Assembly: GCF_009712425.2 (NCBI RefSeq)
Contig: NZ_VCJR02000002.1
Location: forward strand, 806,001 to 870,000
Length of the DNA stretch: 64,000 bases
Source: Aquisalinus luteolus
GTDB lineage: Bacteria; Pseudomonadota; Alphaproteobacteria; Caulobacterales; Parvularculaceae
Reading direction: 5' to 3'
Numbering within the stretch: position 1 is the stretch's first letter; each line of letters opens with the position of its first letter. The notes under the pieces were generated by a model, which worked only from the letters and a program-made list of their open reading frames with translations, ran no database searches and was not told the DNA's origin. The position numbers and the translations under genes were made by a program. Shown here piece by piece: positions 33,508 to 43,135 of the stretch.

Positions 33508-34791
33508 CTACTGGTTAAGATTGGTGATCTTGCCGAAGCGTACCTCGCCACCGGCGCGGTCATCCTTGCGCAAACGCACATCGATTACCTCGGCGATGTA
33601 GCTGTCTCGGTCGCTATACATGTGGATGTCGGCTGTCTCGACCCGGCCACCGAAATCGAAGGTGGAATCCTGGTACATGGTGAGGTCCAGCGACCCGATG
33701 GCGCCATTGGCGATCTCTATGGTGCTGCCCTGGTTGAGGGTCACGTCGACGCTGGCGGCGGCGGTCAGCGCATCGATCTCAAGGTCGCTGCCATTGTTCA
33801 GCGTCGCTTCCAGCGAGCCGCCGACAGTGTCGACCTCCGCGCCGGCGCCATTGCTGATCTCGATGTCGAGGTCGCGGCCGATCCGGTCGAGGTCAAGGTC
33901 GCCTGAATTCATGATCCGGGCAATGACGGAACCGGCGACGGCGTCGATTTCAAGGTCGGCGGAGTTGTAGACCTTCACGGTCAGGTCGCCGCCAATGGTC
34001 GTCAGTTCCAGATCGGCCGAGTTGAAATCCTCGATGGTCGCGTTTCCGGCAACGCTTGTCAGCTCCATGTCGGAGGAGTTCATAACCTTGGCGGAAAGAT
34101 CGCCACCGATAGGGCCGTCAACCTTCAGGTCGCTTGAGTTCATGGAGTGCAGGCTGGCATTGCCAGCGATCGAGACGATGCGCAGGGACGTGGAGTTACC
34201 GGCTTTCGCGTTCAGGTCGCCATTGACCGGGGCGACATCCGCGTGCCCGCACCCGAACATGGCGACGTCACCGCCATCGGACGGGCCGACCGCCGCATCG
34301 ACGGCGCCATCGAAAGCGATGTCCAGTTGCCGGGGTACACGGATGGTCATGACGGTGCGCTCGTTCTTGCGGTCGCGCCTGCTGCACCAGTCATTGTTCC
34401 AGCCCCAGCCATTGCTGTCCTCAATACCGCCATCGACGACCAGCTTGCCGCCTATTACTTCGAACTCCGGCTTGGGCCCCTTGTGGAAGTCGATGGAGAC
34501 ATCCTGCCGATCCTGCGGCATGACGCGGACGACGGCGTTGATGTTTTCCAGCTCGACTTCATCGGTGCTGAAATCGAGCGTTTCCATGATGCGGACGCCC
34601 TGAAAGGCAGCCCTGACCCGGTCCGACTGGATCATGTCCGGTCTGACGTCCTGCACGGCCACTGGCGTTTCCATCAGCTGGGGAAATTCCTGCTCGTCCT
34701 GCTGGGCAAAGGCGGATGCGGCACTGCCAAGCATAAGCGTGGCGACAATAACTGCGACAGGGGCGGGGCGGGACGCGTGAAAATGTTTCAT
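33508..34791 (-). CDS. Secreted beta-solenoid repeat protein (GIN/DUF4097-like)
   Basis: 427 residues: signal peptide (APVAVIVATLMLGSAASAFAQQ), a beta-rich N-terminal region, then from about residue 199 to 399 roughly ten tandem repeats of 19-20 residues. The pattern is N-S-[SAG]-D-[LM]-[EK]-[LIV]-x2-[IV]-[GA]-G-[DN]-x3-[KA]-[VI]. Each repeat should form one coil of a parallel beta-solenoid. The layout resembles head GIN/DUF4097 proteins. It has no enzymatic motif and may bind a surface polymer or partner protein. The start is the ATG at 34791, placed to include the signal peptide; no strong ribosome site is visible. Confidence 0.82.
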   Translation of the reverse strand: MKHFHASRPAPVAVIVATLMLGSAASAFAQQDEQEFPQLMETPVAVQDVRPDMIQSDRVRAAFQGVRIMETLDFSTDEVELENINAVVRVMPQDRQDVSIDFHKGPKPEFEVIGGKLVVDGGIEDSNGWGWNNDWCSRRDRKNERTVMTIRVPRQLDIAFDGAVDAAVGPSDGGDVAMFGCGHADVAPVNGDLNAKAGNSTSLRIVSIAGNASLHSMNSSDLKVDGPIGGDLSAKVMNSSDMELTSVAGNATIEDFNSADLELTTIGGDLTVKVYNSADLEIDAVAGSVIARIMNSGDLDLDRIGRDLDIEISNGAGAEVDTVGGSLEATLNNGSDLEIDALTAAASVDVTLNQGSTIEIANGAIGSLDLTMYQDSTFDFGGRVETADIHMYSDRDSYIAEVIDVRLRKDDRAGGEVRFGKITNLNQ

Positions 34792-34939
34792 GCAGAGAAG
34801 CTTATCCTGGCCCGGAGAGCTGTCAACTAATTTTATCGTAGAACACCACTCCCGACACTGCACAACTTGTTGGCCTTTCGGGGTCAATTGCCCTACGTCT
34901 TAGGGAACCAAAACGCATTCAAAAGCAGGCAGTTAGATC

Positions 34940-36613
34940 ATGGCTGAAGAGACTATCGAACGCGAAAGCATGGAATTTGACGTCGTCATCGTCGGCGCCG
35001 GGCCAGCCGGCCTTTGCGCGGCGATCCGCATCAAGCAACTGGATGAGGAAAAGGGTACCGAGACGAGCGTCGTCGTCGTCGAAAAAGGCTCCGAGGTCGG
35101 GGCGCATATCCTGTCCGGTGCTGTGGTCGACCCCAAGGCACTGAACGAGTTGATCCCCGACTGGAAGGAACAGGGCTGCCCGCTGGAAACGGAAGTGACC
35201 GAGGAGAGCTTCCTCGTGATGGGCCCGGCCGGCTCGCTGCCGCTGCCGGTATTTGCCATGCCGTCCATGGTCAAGAACCATGGCTGCTACATCGCCTCCA
35301 TGGGCAATGTCTGCCGGTGGCTGGCCGAGAAGGCCGAGGGGATGGGCGTCGAGATCTATCCGATGATGGCGGCGTCAAAATATCTCAAGCGCGAGGATGG
35401 CTCGGTTTCCGGCGTCGTCGTCGGCGAGGTCGGCATCGGCAAGGATGGCGAGAAGAAAGGCTCCTATGAGCCGGGCATGGAACTGCACGGCAAATATGTG
35501 CTTCTGGGCGAGGGCGTGCGCGGTTCGCTGTCCAAGGAAATCATCGCCGAGTTCGGCCTCGACTCTGAGAGCGATCCGCAAAAATACGGCATTGGCCTGA
35601 AAGAGCTGTGGAAGGTTCCGGACGAGAATTTCAAGCCGGGCTACGTGCAACACACATTCGGCTGGCCGCTTGATAACGACACGGGTGGCGGGTCGTGGTG
35701 CTATCATTTCGGCGACAATTACGTCTCCATCGGCTTCGTCGTCCACCTGAACTACAAGAACCCCTATCTTTCTCCGTATCAGGAGTTCCAGCGCTTCAAG
35801 ACCCATCCGGATATCGCCAAGATGCTGGAAGGCGGCGAGCGCGTCGCCTATGGCTCGCGCGCGATTACCGAAGGCGGGTTCCAGTCGATCCCGAAACTGA
35901 CCTTTCCGGGCGGCGCGCTGATCGGCTGTTCCGCCGGTTTCGTCAACGTGCCGCGCATCAAGGGTAACCACAACGCCATGAAGACCGGTATGATGGCCGC
36001 CGAAGCCGCGTGGGATGCGCTGCAGGGCGGGCGCGCCGGTGACGAGCTGGAGGCGTATACGGAGAAATTCTATTCCAGCTGGGTCCATGACGAGTTGAAG
36101 AAGGTGCGCAACGCCAAGCCGCTCTGGACGAAATACGGCACGCTGCTCGGCGGTATCGCGCTGTCCGGCGCCGATCTGTGGCTGAACCAGCTCACAGGCG
36201 GCTGGTCGCCCTTCGGTACGATGCGCCACGACAAGACCGACGCTGCCGCAACCGAGCCTGCCAGCAAGCACAAGCCGATTGCGTACCCCAAGCCCGACGG
36301 CACGCTGACCTTTGATCGGCTGACCAATGTCTCCTTTTCCTTCACCAATCACGAGGAAGACCAGCCGGCCCACCTGAAGCTGCTCGATCCGTCGGTGCCG
36401 GTCGACGTCAACCTGCCGACCTATGCGGGGCCGTCCCAGCGTTATTGCCCGGCAGGGGTCTATGAATATGTCGAGGAGGGCGGTGAGACGAAATTCCAGA
36501 TCAACGCCCAGAACTGCGTCCACTGCAAGACCTGCGATATCAAGGACCCGCAGCAGAACATCAAATGGACGGTGCCAGAGGGCGGCGGCGGGCCGAACTA
36601 TCCGAATATGTAA
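34940..36613 (+). CDS. Electron transfer flavoprotein-ubiquinone oxidoreductase
   Basis: ETF-QO carries electrons from ETF (fatty acid and amino acid oxidation) to ubiquinone at the inner membrane. 557 residues, the family length. FAD dinucleotide motif VIVGAGPAGLCAAIR is at residues 17-31. The C-terminal [4Fe-4S] ligands lie in RYCPAGVYEY and NCVHCKTCDIKDP, followed by WTVPEGGGGPNYPNM as in mitochondrial ETFDH. A hairpin terminator follows, so it is monocistronic. ETF subunit genes are not in the window. Confidence 0.97.
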   Translation: MAEETIERESMEFDVVIVGAGPAGLCAAIRIKQLDEEKGTETSVVVVEKGSEVGAHILSGAVVDPKALNELIPDWKEQGCPLETEVTEESFLVMGPAGSLPLPVFAMPSMVKNHGCYIASMGNVCRWLAEKAEGMGVEIYPMMAASKYLKREDGSVSGVVVGEVGIGKDGEKKGSYEPGMELHGKYVLLGEGVRGSLSKEIIAEFGLDSESDPQKYGIGLKELWKVPDENFKPGYVQHTFGWPLDNDTGGGSWCYHFGDNYVSIGFVVHLNYKNPYLSPYQEFQRFKTHPDIAKMLEGGERVAYGSRAITEGGFQSIPKLTFPGGALIGCSAGFVNVPRIKGNHNAMKTGMMAAEAAWDALQGGRAGDELEAYTEKFYSSWVHDELKKVRNAKPLWTKYGTLLGGIALSGADLWLNQLTGGWSPFGTMRHDKTDAAATEPASKHKPIAYPKPDGTLTFDRLTNVSFSFTNHEEDQPAHLKLLDPSVPVDVNLPTYAGPSQRYCPAGVYEYVEEGGETKFQINAQNCVHCKTCDIKDPQQNIKWTVPEGGGGPNYPNM

Positions 36614-36620
36614 CGGCGTG

Positions 36621-36652
36621 TAACAGCCAACCCTTGCTGGCTGTTATTCGTT
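36621..36652 (+). terminator. Terminator after ETF-QO
   Basis: 9-bp perfect stem TAACAGCCA / TGGCTGTTA (36621-36629 and 36638-36646), eight-base loop, followed by TTCGTTT. Weak T tract but well placed. Confidence 0.7.
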
Positions 36653-36844
36653 TCGGGTTGGCCTCGTTGCCCGGCAATGATTATTTTTCTGCCATGATTT
36701 CTTCACGGCTGGCCTTTAGCGATGATCATTGGCATTGTGCCGCATCCGGCTGTGTGCGTCTTGCGCGTGGCCGGTGCCTCTGTTGTTATGTTATCGGCCC
36801 ATCCTGATCATGGTCTGGCCGGTAGCAAGGTAAGGAAGAAGCTA

Positions 36845-38782
36845 TTGATTTTCCCGCGTAAACCGATCCTTCTCCTCACAGCTACGGTGTCGCTTGTGGC
36901 CCTGGGGGCTTGCGCTTCGCCGGGCGGCTCGTCTGGTTACATCGTGCGCGACCTTCAGGAAGAAACGGTTGTCGGTGATTATCTGAAAGCCCGCTTCGCG
37001 GCGAACCAGCAACAGCTCGATATCGCAGCCGATGCCTATGCCCGCGCGTCAGAGGCCGCGCCGCAGGATGCTCTCCTGCTGCGCCATGCCTTTTTCTACG
37101 AGCTTGCCGCCGGCGATGTCGGTGCCTCGGCCACTCTGGCGCGGCAGCTGAACCAGCCGGAGTTTCGCACGCCCGAGGCGAGCGCAGAGGATGGCGGCGA
37201 GGCGATAAGGCAGGCTCTCGAGGCGGCCAGGGCACAGCAGAACCTGTCCCTGCCGGTCCTGACAGTCGCGGCCGACCAGATGGCCAGTGGCGATTATGCC
37301 GAGGCACTGGTGACGCTGGAGGCTGAAGCGGATTCTTCCTATGTCCAGTCGATCAGCTACCTGATGCGCGCCTGGGCCCTGTTCGAAACCGAGGGGGCTG
37401 ATGCGGGTCTTGCCATGCTGGACAATACGCAGGCCCAGGCTTTCACGGGTTTCACCCCGCTGCACAAGGCGCTGATGCTGGAAGCCGCCGGTCGCCGCAA
37501 CGAGGCGCGCACGGCCTATGCCGCCGCTGCGAAAGCCTATCCGGCCGAACAGACCCGTATCGCACAGGCTTATTTCCTGGAACGTACAGGCAGCAAGGAT
37601 GAGGCGCGCGCGCTTTATCGCGGCATGGTCGAGGAAGACGGCGTGCTGGTGCGTACCGGTCGTCTCGGCCTGATCCGTCTGGGTGAGCCGCTGGCTGGCG
37701 AAACGGATCTGATGATCCGTGAGGCGAAGAGATTCCGTGTGCGTCCTTTCGTGCGCTCGGGCGCGGACGGGGCCGGGCTGGCGCTGTATCATTTTGCCTG
37801 GGCAACCTACCGCCAGGCGCTGAGCGAACAGGCTGCGGCTTATCGCGCCGGCTTTACCAACCTGACGCTGCTGCTGAATACGCCACTCGCCTTTGCGCAG
37901 CTGTCGGCCCATCTCAATGAGGATTTCGACGCGGTGAACTATCTCGTCGGCGGTATCTACAATTCCTACGAGATGTATGAGGATGCAGCGCGGCTGTTCG
38001 GTGAGGTCTCGTTCAACGATTCCTTCTACGAATATGCGGTGACAGACAGGGCCAGCGCCCTCGTGCAGATGGAGAAGACCGACAAGGCCTTGTCCCTTTT
38101 GCAGGAATATGTTGCGCGCGATGCCTATGCCGTATCGACTGCCCTGCGCCTTGCCAACCTTCTGTCCGATGACGGACAATATCAAGCTGCCGAGCAGACC
38201 CTGACCAGCGCCATCGACCGGATAGAGCAGCGCCCCGAGGACGAGCGTGGTGGCGATCTGTGGCGCTATTATTTCTCCCGCGGCGTCCTGCATGCCGATA
38301 TGGACCAGTGGGTACAGGCAGAGGCCGATCTCGTCATGGCCAGGGAGCTGTCGGACGACGAGCCCTATGTACTCAACTATCTGGGCTATAGCTGGGTCGA
38401 GCGTGGCGAGAACCTCGAAGAGGCATTCGCCATGATCGAGGAAGCGCTGCGGCAGGAGCCGAATTCCGGCGCCATCACTGACAGTCTCGGCTGGGCGCAC
38501 TACCAGCTCGGCGAATACCAGGAAGCTATCGACTATCTGGAACGTGCCGTAGAGCTTGAGCCGGCTGACCCGGTGATCACCGATCATCTCGGTGATGCCT
38601 ACTGGCAGGTCAGCCGCCGGAACGAAGCGCGTTACGAGTGGCGCCGCGCCCTGAGCTATGATCCCGATGATGACCTGCGCGTGGTGATCGAGCGCAAGCT
38701 GGCAGAAGGCGAGATCATCACGGCGGATAGCTCTGCCGACAGGACAGCTGACATCGCGAGCGATCCATCGCAAACCCCTTGA
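36845..38782 (+). CDS. TPR-repeat lipoprotein
   Basis: Predicted outer-membrane or periplasmic lipoprotein with many tetratricopeptide repeats (for example ITDSLGWAHYQLGEYQEAIDYLERAVELEPADPVITDHLGDAYW). I propose a TTG start at 36845: AAGGA lies about eight bases upstream, and it gives a perfect lipoprotein signal (IFPRKPILLLTATVSLVALGAC, Cys23) and 645 residues. In-frame ATGs at 36788 and 36722 would add a non-signal-like N-terminus. It is conserved upstream of ispE in alphaproteobacteria. ispE follows 15 bases after its stop, so the two share a transcript. Confidence 0.88.
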   Translation: MIFPRKPILLLTATVSLVALGACASPGGSSGYIVRDLQEETVVGDYLKARFAANQQQLDIAADAYARASEAAPQDALLLRHAFFYELAAGDVGASATLARQLNQPEFRTPEASAEDGGEAIRQALEAARAQQNLSLPVLTVAADQMASGDYAEALVTLEAEADSSYVQSISYLMRAWALFETEGADAGLAMLDNTQAQAFTGFTPLHKALMLEAAGRRNEARTAYAAAAKAYPAEQTRIAQAYFLERTGSKDEARALYRGMVEEDGVLVRTGRLGLIRLGEPLAGETDLMIREAKRFRVRPFVRSGADGAGLALYHFAWATYRQALSEQAAAYRAGFTNLTLLLNTPLAFAQLSAHLNEDFDAVNYLVGGIYNSYEMYEDAARLFGEVSFNDSFYEYAVTDRASALVQMEKTDKALSLLQEYVARDAYAVSTALRLANLLSDDGQYQAAEQTLTSAIDRIEQRPEDERGGDLWRYYFSRGVLHADMDQWVQAEADLVMARELSDDEPYVLNYLGYSWVERGENLEEAFAMIEEALRQEPNSGAITDSLGWAHYQLGEYQEAIDYLERAVELEPADPVITDHLGDAYWQVSRRNEARYEWRRALSYDPDDDLRVVIERKLAEGEIITADSSADRTADIASDPSQTP

Positions 38783-38797
38783 AGGAGCGCCGCCACC

Positions 38798-39748
38798 ATG
38801 GCCGAGCTGCTGGCGCGCGCCAAAGTCAATCTCTGCCTGCATGTCGGGGCGACTCGCCCTGACGGCCTGCATGACATCTTCTCGCTCGCCGTTTTCCCTA
38901 TGTTGGGTGACCGGCTGGTGGCTGAGCCTTCAGATTATCTGAGCCTGACCATAGACGGCCACTTTGCCGGGGCGCTGGCAGGTCTTGCCCCTGCCAGCAA
39001 TCTCGTCTTGCGCGCCGCGCGGCTTCTGCAAGGCGAGCCGGGCGGCCAGGGCACTGTTGGCAAGGGACCTGATGGAAAGGGAAAAGGCGCGCGCCTGCGC
39101 CTGACGAAAAACCTGCCACCTGCTTCCGGTATCGGCGGTGGCACGGCGGATGCCGCTGCGGCGATGGTATTGCTGCGCGATCTCTGGGGCCTTAAGACCG
39201 GCGACCAGCGGCTGATGGCGCTGTCATTCCTGCTCGGGGCGGATGGCCCATTGTGCCTTGCCCCTCACTTGCTGGCTGGCCGGGCAGGTGCGCTTTGCAG
39301 CGCCATTGCGACCGGCGCTGGCGAGCAAGTGCGGGCCGGGCCTGTCATGGCGCCATTCTGGATGCTGCTGGTCAATCCGGGGCAGGCCGTATCGACCGCC
39401 GCTATCTTCCGCCTTTACGACGCCGACCCGCCCGCAGGCCCCGCTGACAGGGTGGCTTTCGGCTCATCATGCGCCAGCCTGCAGGACCTTGGCTCAACCC
39501 TTGCACTGACACGCAATGATCTGGCCGGCCCGGCAATCAGCCTTTGCCCGGCGATCAGGGACGTACTATCTTTCCTCGAGCGCCAGCCGGGCTGCAGTTT
39601 CTCGCGCATGTCTGGCAGTGGCGCAACCTGTTTCGGCCTGTTCTCCAGTCAACAGGCGGCCAGGAAGGCTGCCAGTGCCGCGCGCGGTCGGGGATGGTGG
39701 GCAGAATCTGCGGCAGCCGGCCCGACAGCGACCGGAAAAGTCGCTTGA
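38798..39748 (+). CDS. ispE: 4-diphosphocytidyl-2-C-methyl-D-erythritol kinase
   Basis: Phosphorylates CDP-methylerythritol in the MEP isoprenoid pathway. 316 residues, GHMP-kinase fold: N-terminal ARAKVNLCLHVG, the ATP loop NLPPASGIGGGTADAAA, and a C-terminal MSGSGATCFGLF. It is slightly long because of a Gly/Lys-rich insertion (GQGTVGKGPDGKGKG) just before the ATP loop. The usual GADVPxC is GADGPLC here. GGAG precedes the ATG at 38798. Confidence 0.94.
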   Translation: MAELLARAKVNLCLHVGATRPDGLHDIFSLAVFPMLGDRLVAEPSDYLSLTIDGHFAGALAGLAPASNLVLRAARLLQGEPGGQGTVGKGPDGKGKGARLRLTKNLPPASGIGGGTADAAAAMVLLRDLWGLKTGDQRLMALSFLLGADGPLCLAPHLLAGRAGALCSAIATGAGEQVRAGPVMAPFWMLLVNPGQAVSTAAIFRLYDADPPAGPADRVAFGSSCASLQDLGSTLALTRNDLAGPAISLCPAIRDVLSFLERQPGCSFSRMSGSGATCFGLFSSQQAARKAASAARGRGWWAESAAAGPTATGKVA

Positions 39749-39773
39749 AGACTTAAAGAGTATACAAGGCCTT

Positions 39774-40889
39774 ATGTTCAGTTCCGCCTCAATCCTCTAT
39801 CTCGTTCTGATTGGCCTCGGCCTGTCCGGATTTTTTCTGTGCACGGCGCTGTGCCGCAGTTTCATTTCCCTGTCTTTCCTGCCGAACCACGAGGATGAGC
39901 GCACCAGCCACCGCGGTACTGTTTCGCGGGCCGGCGGGGTAGCTATTCATATAACCTTCGTCGTAGCGGCCCTCCTGGGGCTCTGGCTCAGCCGCATCGG
40001 TATCGGCAGCGACTATGGTGTGCTTGTCATGCTGACCGGTGCAATCGCGGTTCTCGGGTTGATCGACGACATCGCGGCCATCTCGCCTGGCCTGAAATTC
40101 CTTGGGCAGATCATCCTGTCCATTGTTCTGGTGATGTTTGTCGGACCGATCGAGACGATGCCGCTGCCGGTTCTCGGCGATACCGATCTTGGCGTTGTCG
40201 GCTATGTCGTCGCGGTCCTGTGGGTTGCCGCTTTCGTCAACGTGTTCAACTTCATGGACGGACTCAATGGCATGGCTGCAGGATCGGCCCTCGTGGCGCT
40301 GATCGTCCTGTGCCTCGTCGGTGCGTTCGGCGGTAACCTGCCCCTGTTTCTGACGAGCCTGATGATGACGATGAGCCTCTTTGCGTTCTTCATCATCAAC
40401 TTTCCCGCAGGCAATATCTTCATGGGCGATGCGGGCTCGCTGGGGATCGGCTTTCTCATCGCCGGACTGGCCCTGCTCGCCGCACAGCCTTCACAGAGCG
40501 GTACAGGCGTGCCTGTTGCGCTGGTGCCGATGATATTCCTGCCGTTCATTCTCGATGTGTCGATCACGCTGATCCGCCGTATCGCGACCGGCCAGCGCTT
40601 CTATCAGGCCCATCGCGAACATTATTATCAGCGACTCAATCAGGCCGGCTGGTCCCATGCCAATGTCACACGGCTGTTCATGGTCGCCGCCATCTTCAGC
40701 GCCGCGGCGGGATGGGGGGTTACGCAATTGCCGTCGCCCGTTGAATGGATGGGCGTCGCGGCCCTCGCCCTGGTCCTGGTTGTCGCTGCCCGGATCATCC
40801 GGGCCCGCGCAGGCCACGACGATCAGGTCAGGCAGAAAAGCAGGCCGGACAAGAGCGAGCCGCAAGAGGCACCGGCCAACGCGGAATAG
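39774..40889 (+). CDS. WecA/MraY-family undecaprenyl-phosphate GlcNAc-1-phosphate transferase
   Basis: Polytopic membrane enzyme that starts glycan synthesis by moving a sugar-1-phosphate onto a polyprenyl carrier. 371 residues, about 10-11 helices. Motifs are GTVSRAGGVAIH (substrate loop), GLIDDIAAISPGLKFLGQ (Asp-Asp), VFNFMDGLNGMAAG, FPAGNIFMGDAGSLGIGF, and HREHYYQRLNQAGWSHANVT (His loop). It starts at the ATG at 39774, 25 bases after ispE. The genomic link to polyprenol synthesis genes (ispE, ispB) suits a carrier-lipid enzyme. Sugar specificity is not determined. Confidence 0.92.
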   Translation: MFSSASILYLVLIGLGLSGFFLCTALCRSFISLSFLPNHEDERTSHRGTVSRAGGVAIHITFVVAALLGLWLSRIGIGSDYGVLVMLTGAIAVLGLIDDIAAISPGLKFLGQIILSIVLVMFVGPIETMPLPVLGDTDLGVVGYVVAVLWVAAFVNVFNFMDGLNGMAAGSALVALIVLCLVGAFGGNLPLFLTSLMMTMSLFAFFIINFPAGNIFMGDAGSLGIGFLIAGLALLAAQPSQSGTGVPVALVPMIFLPFILDVSITLIRRIATGQRFYQAHREHYYQRLNQAGWSHANVTRLFMVAAIFSAAAGWGVTQLPSPVEWMGVAALALVLVVAARIIRARAGHDDQVRQKSRPDKSEPQEAPANAE

Positions 40890-40898
40890 GGAGAAAAC

Positions 40899-42080
40899 AT
40901 GCGGCGAGAACCTGGCATTTCGGGCGGTACGGCGCTGGGGTTTCTTATCGGGTTTGTTCTGTTCGGTACGCTTCTTCTCACAACCTCTTTTGCCGAGAGT
41001 GATGAACTATCTCGTTCTGAAGCCGACTGGTTCTATCGCTCGATCTGGCAAACTATTTTCGGGGATAGCCACCCCGTTGGCTCAGACAATTACAATCAGG
41101 CCCTTGCCTTTGTGGGGCGAGAGGATCTGGCTGGCGATGATATCCGCCCCGGCAATACAGCTTTTTGTGCAAGCGGGCTGCCGGATGGCATTGTCTGGGA
41201 TACCATTCGTGATGTCGCTGCCGGATCGAGGGTCGTAATCATCAACGAGGCCCATGACCGACCCGATCATCGTGCATTTGTCGCTGAATTGGCGCACGTG
41301 CTTGGCGATGAAGGCTTTTCTTATTACGCGGCTGAGGCATTTGAAAATCCCGGTACAGATGAAAATGCATTTACCATAATAGAAACGCCCGACATGGCGT
41401 CGGGGTGGTATGTCCGCGAACCTGTTTTCGGTCGTCTCGTCGGCGGCTTACAGGCTATCGGCTACACGTTGGCTGGTTATGATAGCGTCGCAGCCAGCGG
41501 GGCCAGAAAAGATACTGATCCATTGGCGGAAATAACGCGCCGGGAAGAAGATCAGGCAAACAGTCTCGTTACGCTGATCGAAAGCATGCCCCAGGATGAA
41601 AAGCTTCTGATCCATGTCGGATATGGCCACGGGGCAGAGGAGCCGATAGAGACCGGCGCGGACCCAATCCTCATGATGGGTGCACGCCTGAAGGCAAAGA
41701 CCGGAATCGATCCGGTTACTATTGATCAGACAATGTGTGAGGGGGCGGGCGAGGACGTGCTGCTCAAGGGGCTCCAGCCTGTCGGTTATGACATGACAAT
41801 TGCTCGAGCCCGGCTGGACTTTATATACCATCGCCCGACATGGCGATTAGCAGCCGGTGACAGGTTGGTTGCCATCCCCCAATCGATATTTCCAGATACA
41901 GGCCCGGTCATCGTTGAAGCCCGAATGGAAAACGCGCCTAATGACACGGTGCCGACTGACAGGGTTCTGGTAAGGGAAGGCGAAGACACGCGGCTCCTGC
42001 TGCCTCCCGGTCGTTATGCCGTGCGTGGATACAATCTGGAAGATGGCTTCAGCTCGTCTGAAACCATAGGCGTAGAATAG
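40899..42080 (+). CDS. Exported protein with erythromycin-esterase/ChaN-like core
   Basis: 393 residues with an N-terminal membrane or signal segment (ALGFLIGFVLFGTLLLTTSFAE). The central region IINEAHDRPDHRAFVAELAHVL, then FSYYAAEAFEN and LLIHVGYGHGAEEP, resembles the EreA/ChaN/TIKI-like superfamily, in which Glu and His residues of E-x2-H motifs line the active site. The last 90 residues form a beta-rich domain. GGGAG precedes the ATG at 40899, ten bases after the transferase gene, so it belongs to the same operon. Substrate unknown; it is not claimed to be a resistance enzyme. Confidence 0.75.
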   Translation: MRREPGISGGTALGFLIGFVLFGTLLLTTSFAESDELSRSEADWFYRSIWQTIFGDSHPVGSDNYNQALAFVGREDLAGDDIRPGNTAFCASGLPDGIVWDTIRDVAAGSRVVIINEAHDRPDHRAFVAELAHVLGDEGFSYYAAEAFENPGTDENAFTIIETPDMASGWYVREPVFGRLVGGLQAIGYTLAGYDSVAASGARKDTDPLAEITRREEDQANSLVTLIESMPQDEKLLIHVGYGHGAEEPIETGADPILMMGARLKAKTGIDPVTIDQTMCEGAGEDVLLKGLQPVGYDMTIARARLDFIYHRPTWRLAAGDRLVAIPQSIFPDTGPVIVEARMENAPNDTVPTDRVLVREGEDTRLLLPPGRYAVRGYNLEDGFSSSETIGVE

Positions 42081-42091
42081 GACAGGCTGGA

Positions 42092-43135
42092 TCAGGAATT
42101 GCGGGCGACGGACAGGTCGACGAGGTCGGCGAGGGCCGTGGTGTAGTCGGACTGCGGCAGCTTGCGCAGGCTGGCGAGGGCCTCGTCAGCAAACTCACGG
42201 GCACAATCGAGCGTACGCGGAATGATATTGTCACGCTGCATCAGCTCAAGGGCGCGGGGCAGGTCGCTGTCCTTCTGGTCGACATCGCCGATCGTGCGCT
42301 GCCAGAAGGCGCGTTCTTCATCATTGCGCGCGGCGGAGATCGCATGGACGACCGGCAGGGTCATCTTGCCCTCGCGGAAATCGTCACCGACGGACTTGCC
42401 CAGATCGCTCTGTGTGCCCGCATAATCGAGCGCGTCATCGACAAGCTGGTAGGCGATGCCGAAATTCATGCCGTAATCGAAGAAGGCCTTTTCTTCGGCC
42501 TCGCTGGCACCAGCGATAACAGCGCCGGCCTGGGTTGCGGCGGCGAACAGGGCGGCGGTCTTGGCCTTGACCACGTCGAGATACATCTCGAAGGTCGCGG
42601 CGGTGTTCTTTTGTGTTGCCAGTTGCAGCACTTCACCCTCGGCGATGGTGCAGGAGGCGGCGGAGAGGATGTCGAGAACCTTCAGCGAGCCGGTCTTCAC
42701 CATCAGCTCGAAGGAGCGCGAGAACAGGAAGTCGCCAACAAGCACGCTCTCCTTGTTGCCCCAGATGATGTTGGCCGTCTCCAGCCCGCGGCGCAGGGCG
42801 CTTTCATCGACGACATCGTCATGCAGCAGCGTTGCGCCATGGATCAGTTCGACGGCAGCAGCGAGGTTGATGTGCTGGTGCCCGTCATAGCCGAAGGCAC
42901 GGGCGGCGGCGATGGTCAGCACCGGGCGCAGGCGCTTGCCACCGGCATTGATCAGGTGTCCGGCGACTTCCGGGATCATTTTCACCGAAGACTGCATGTG
43001 GTCGAGGATCGTGCCGTTGACGGCTTCCAGATCGTCAGCCGTGAGCGCGCGCAAATCAAGAACCGCGTTCTTGAAGGTGCGTTGCCGTTCCAATGTCTTC
43101 GCCGGATTGCCCACGCGGCGCTCCTGTCTGCTCAT
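42092..43135 (-). CDS. ispB: Octaprenyl/polyprenyl diphosphate synthase
   Basis: Makes the long prenyl tail of ubiquinone. 347 residues. First Asp-rich motif LLHDDVVDESALRRG and second QLVDDALDYAG are intact, with GGKRLRPVL and KTAALFAAA between and before them. The start is the ATG at 43135; the frame extends only to a TTG three codons earlier. The stop is 12 bases from the convergent preceding gene. It is divergent from an S49 protease gene, a common alphaproteobacterial neighbour. Confidence 0.95.
   Translation of the reverse strand: MSRQERRVGNPAKTLERQRTFKNAVLDLRALTADDLEAVNGTILDHMQSSVKMIPEVAGHLINAGGKRLRPVLTIAAARAFGYDGHQHINLAAAVELIHGATLLHDDVVDESALRRGLETANIIWGNKESVLVGDFLFSRSFELMVKTGSLKVLDILSAASCTIAEGEVLQLATQKNTAATFEMYLDVVKAKTAALFAAATQAGAVIAGASEAEEKAFFDYGMNFGIAYQLVDDALDYAGTQSDLGKSVGDDFREGKMTLPVVHAISAARNDEERAFWQRTIGDVDQKDSDLPRALELMQRDNIIPRTLDCAREFADEALASLRKLPQSDYTTALADLVDLSVARNS

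Noticed and set aside
37049-38872. 607-codon open frame antisense to the TPR lipoprotein and ispE
   Set aside because: No domain or ribosome site; the plus strand has TPR repeats and GHMP-kinase motifs.
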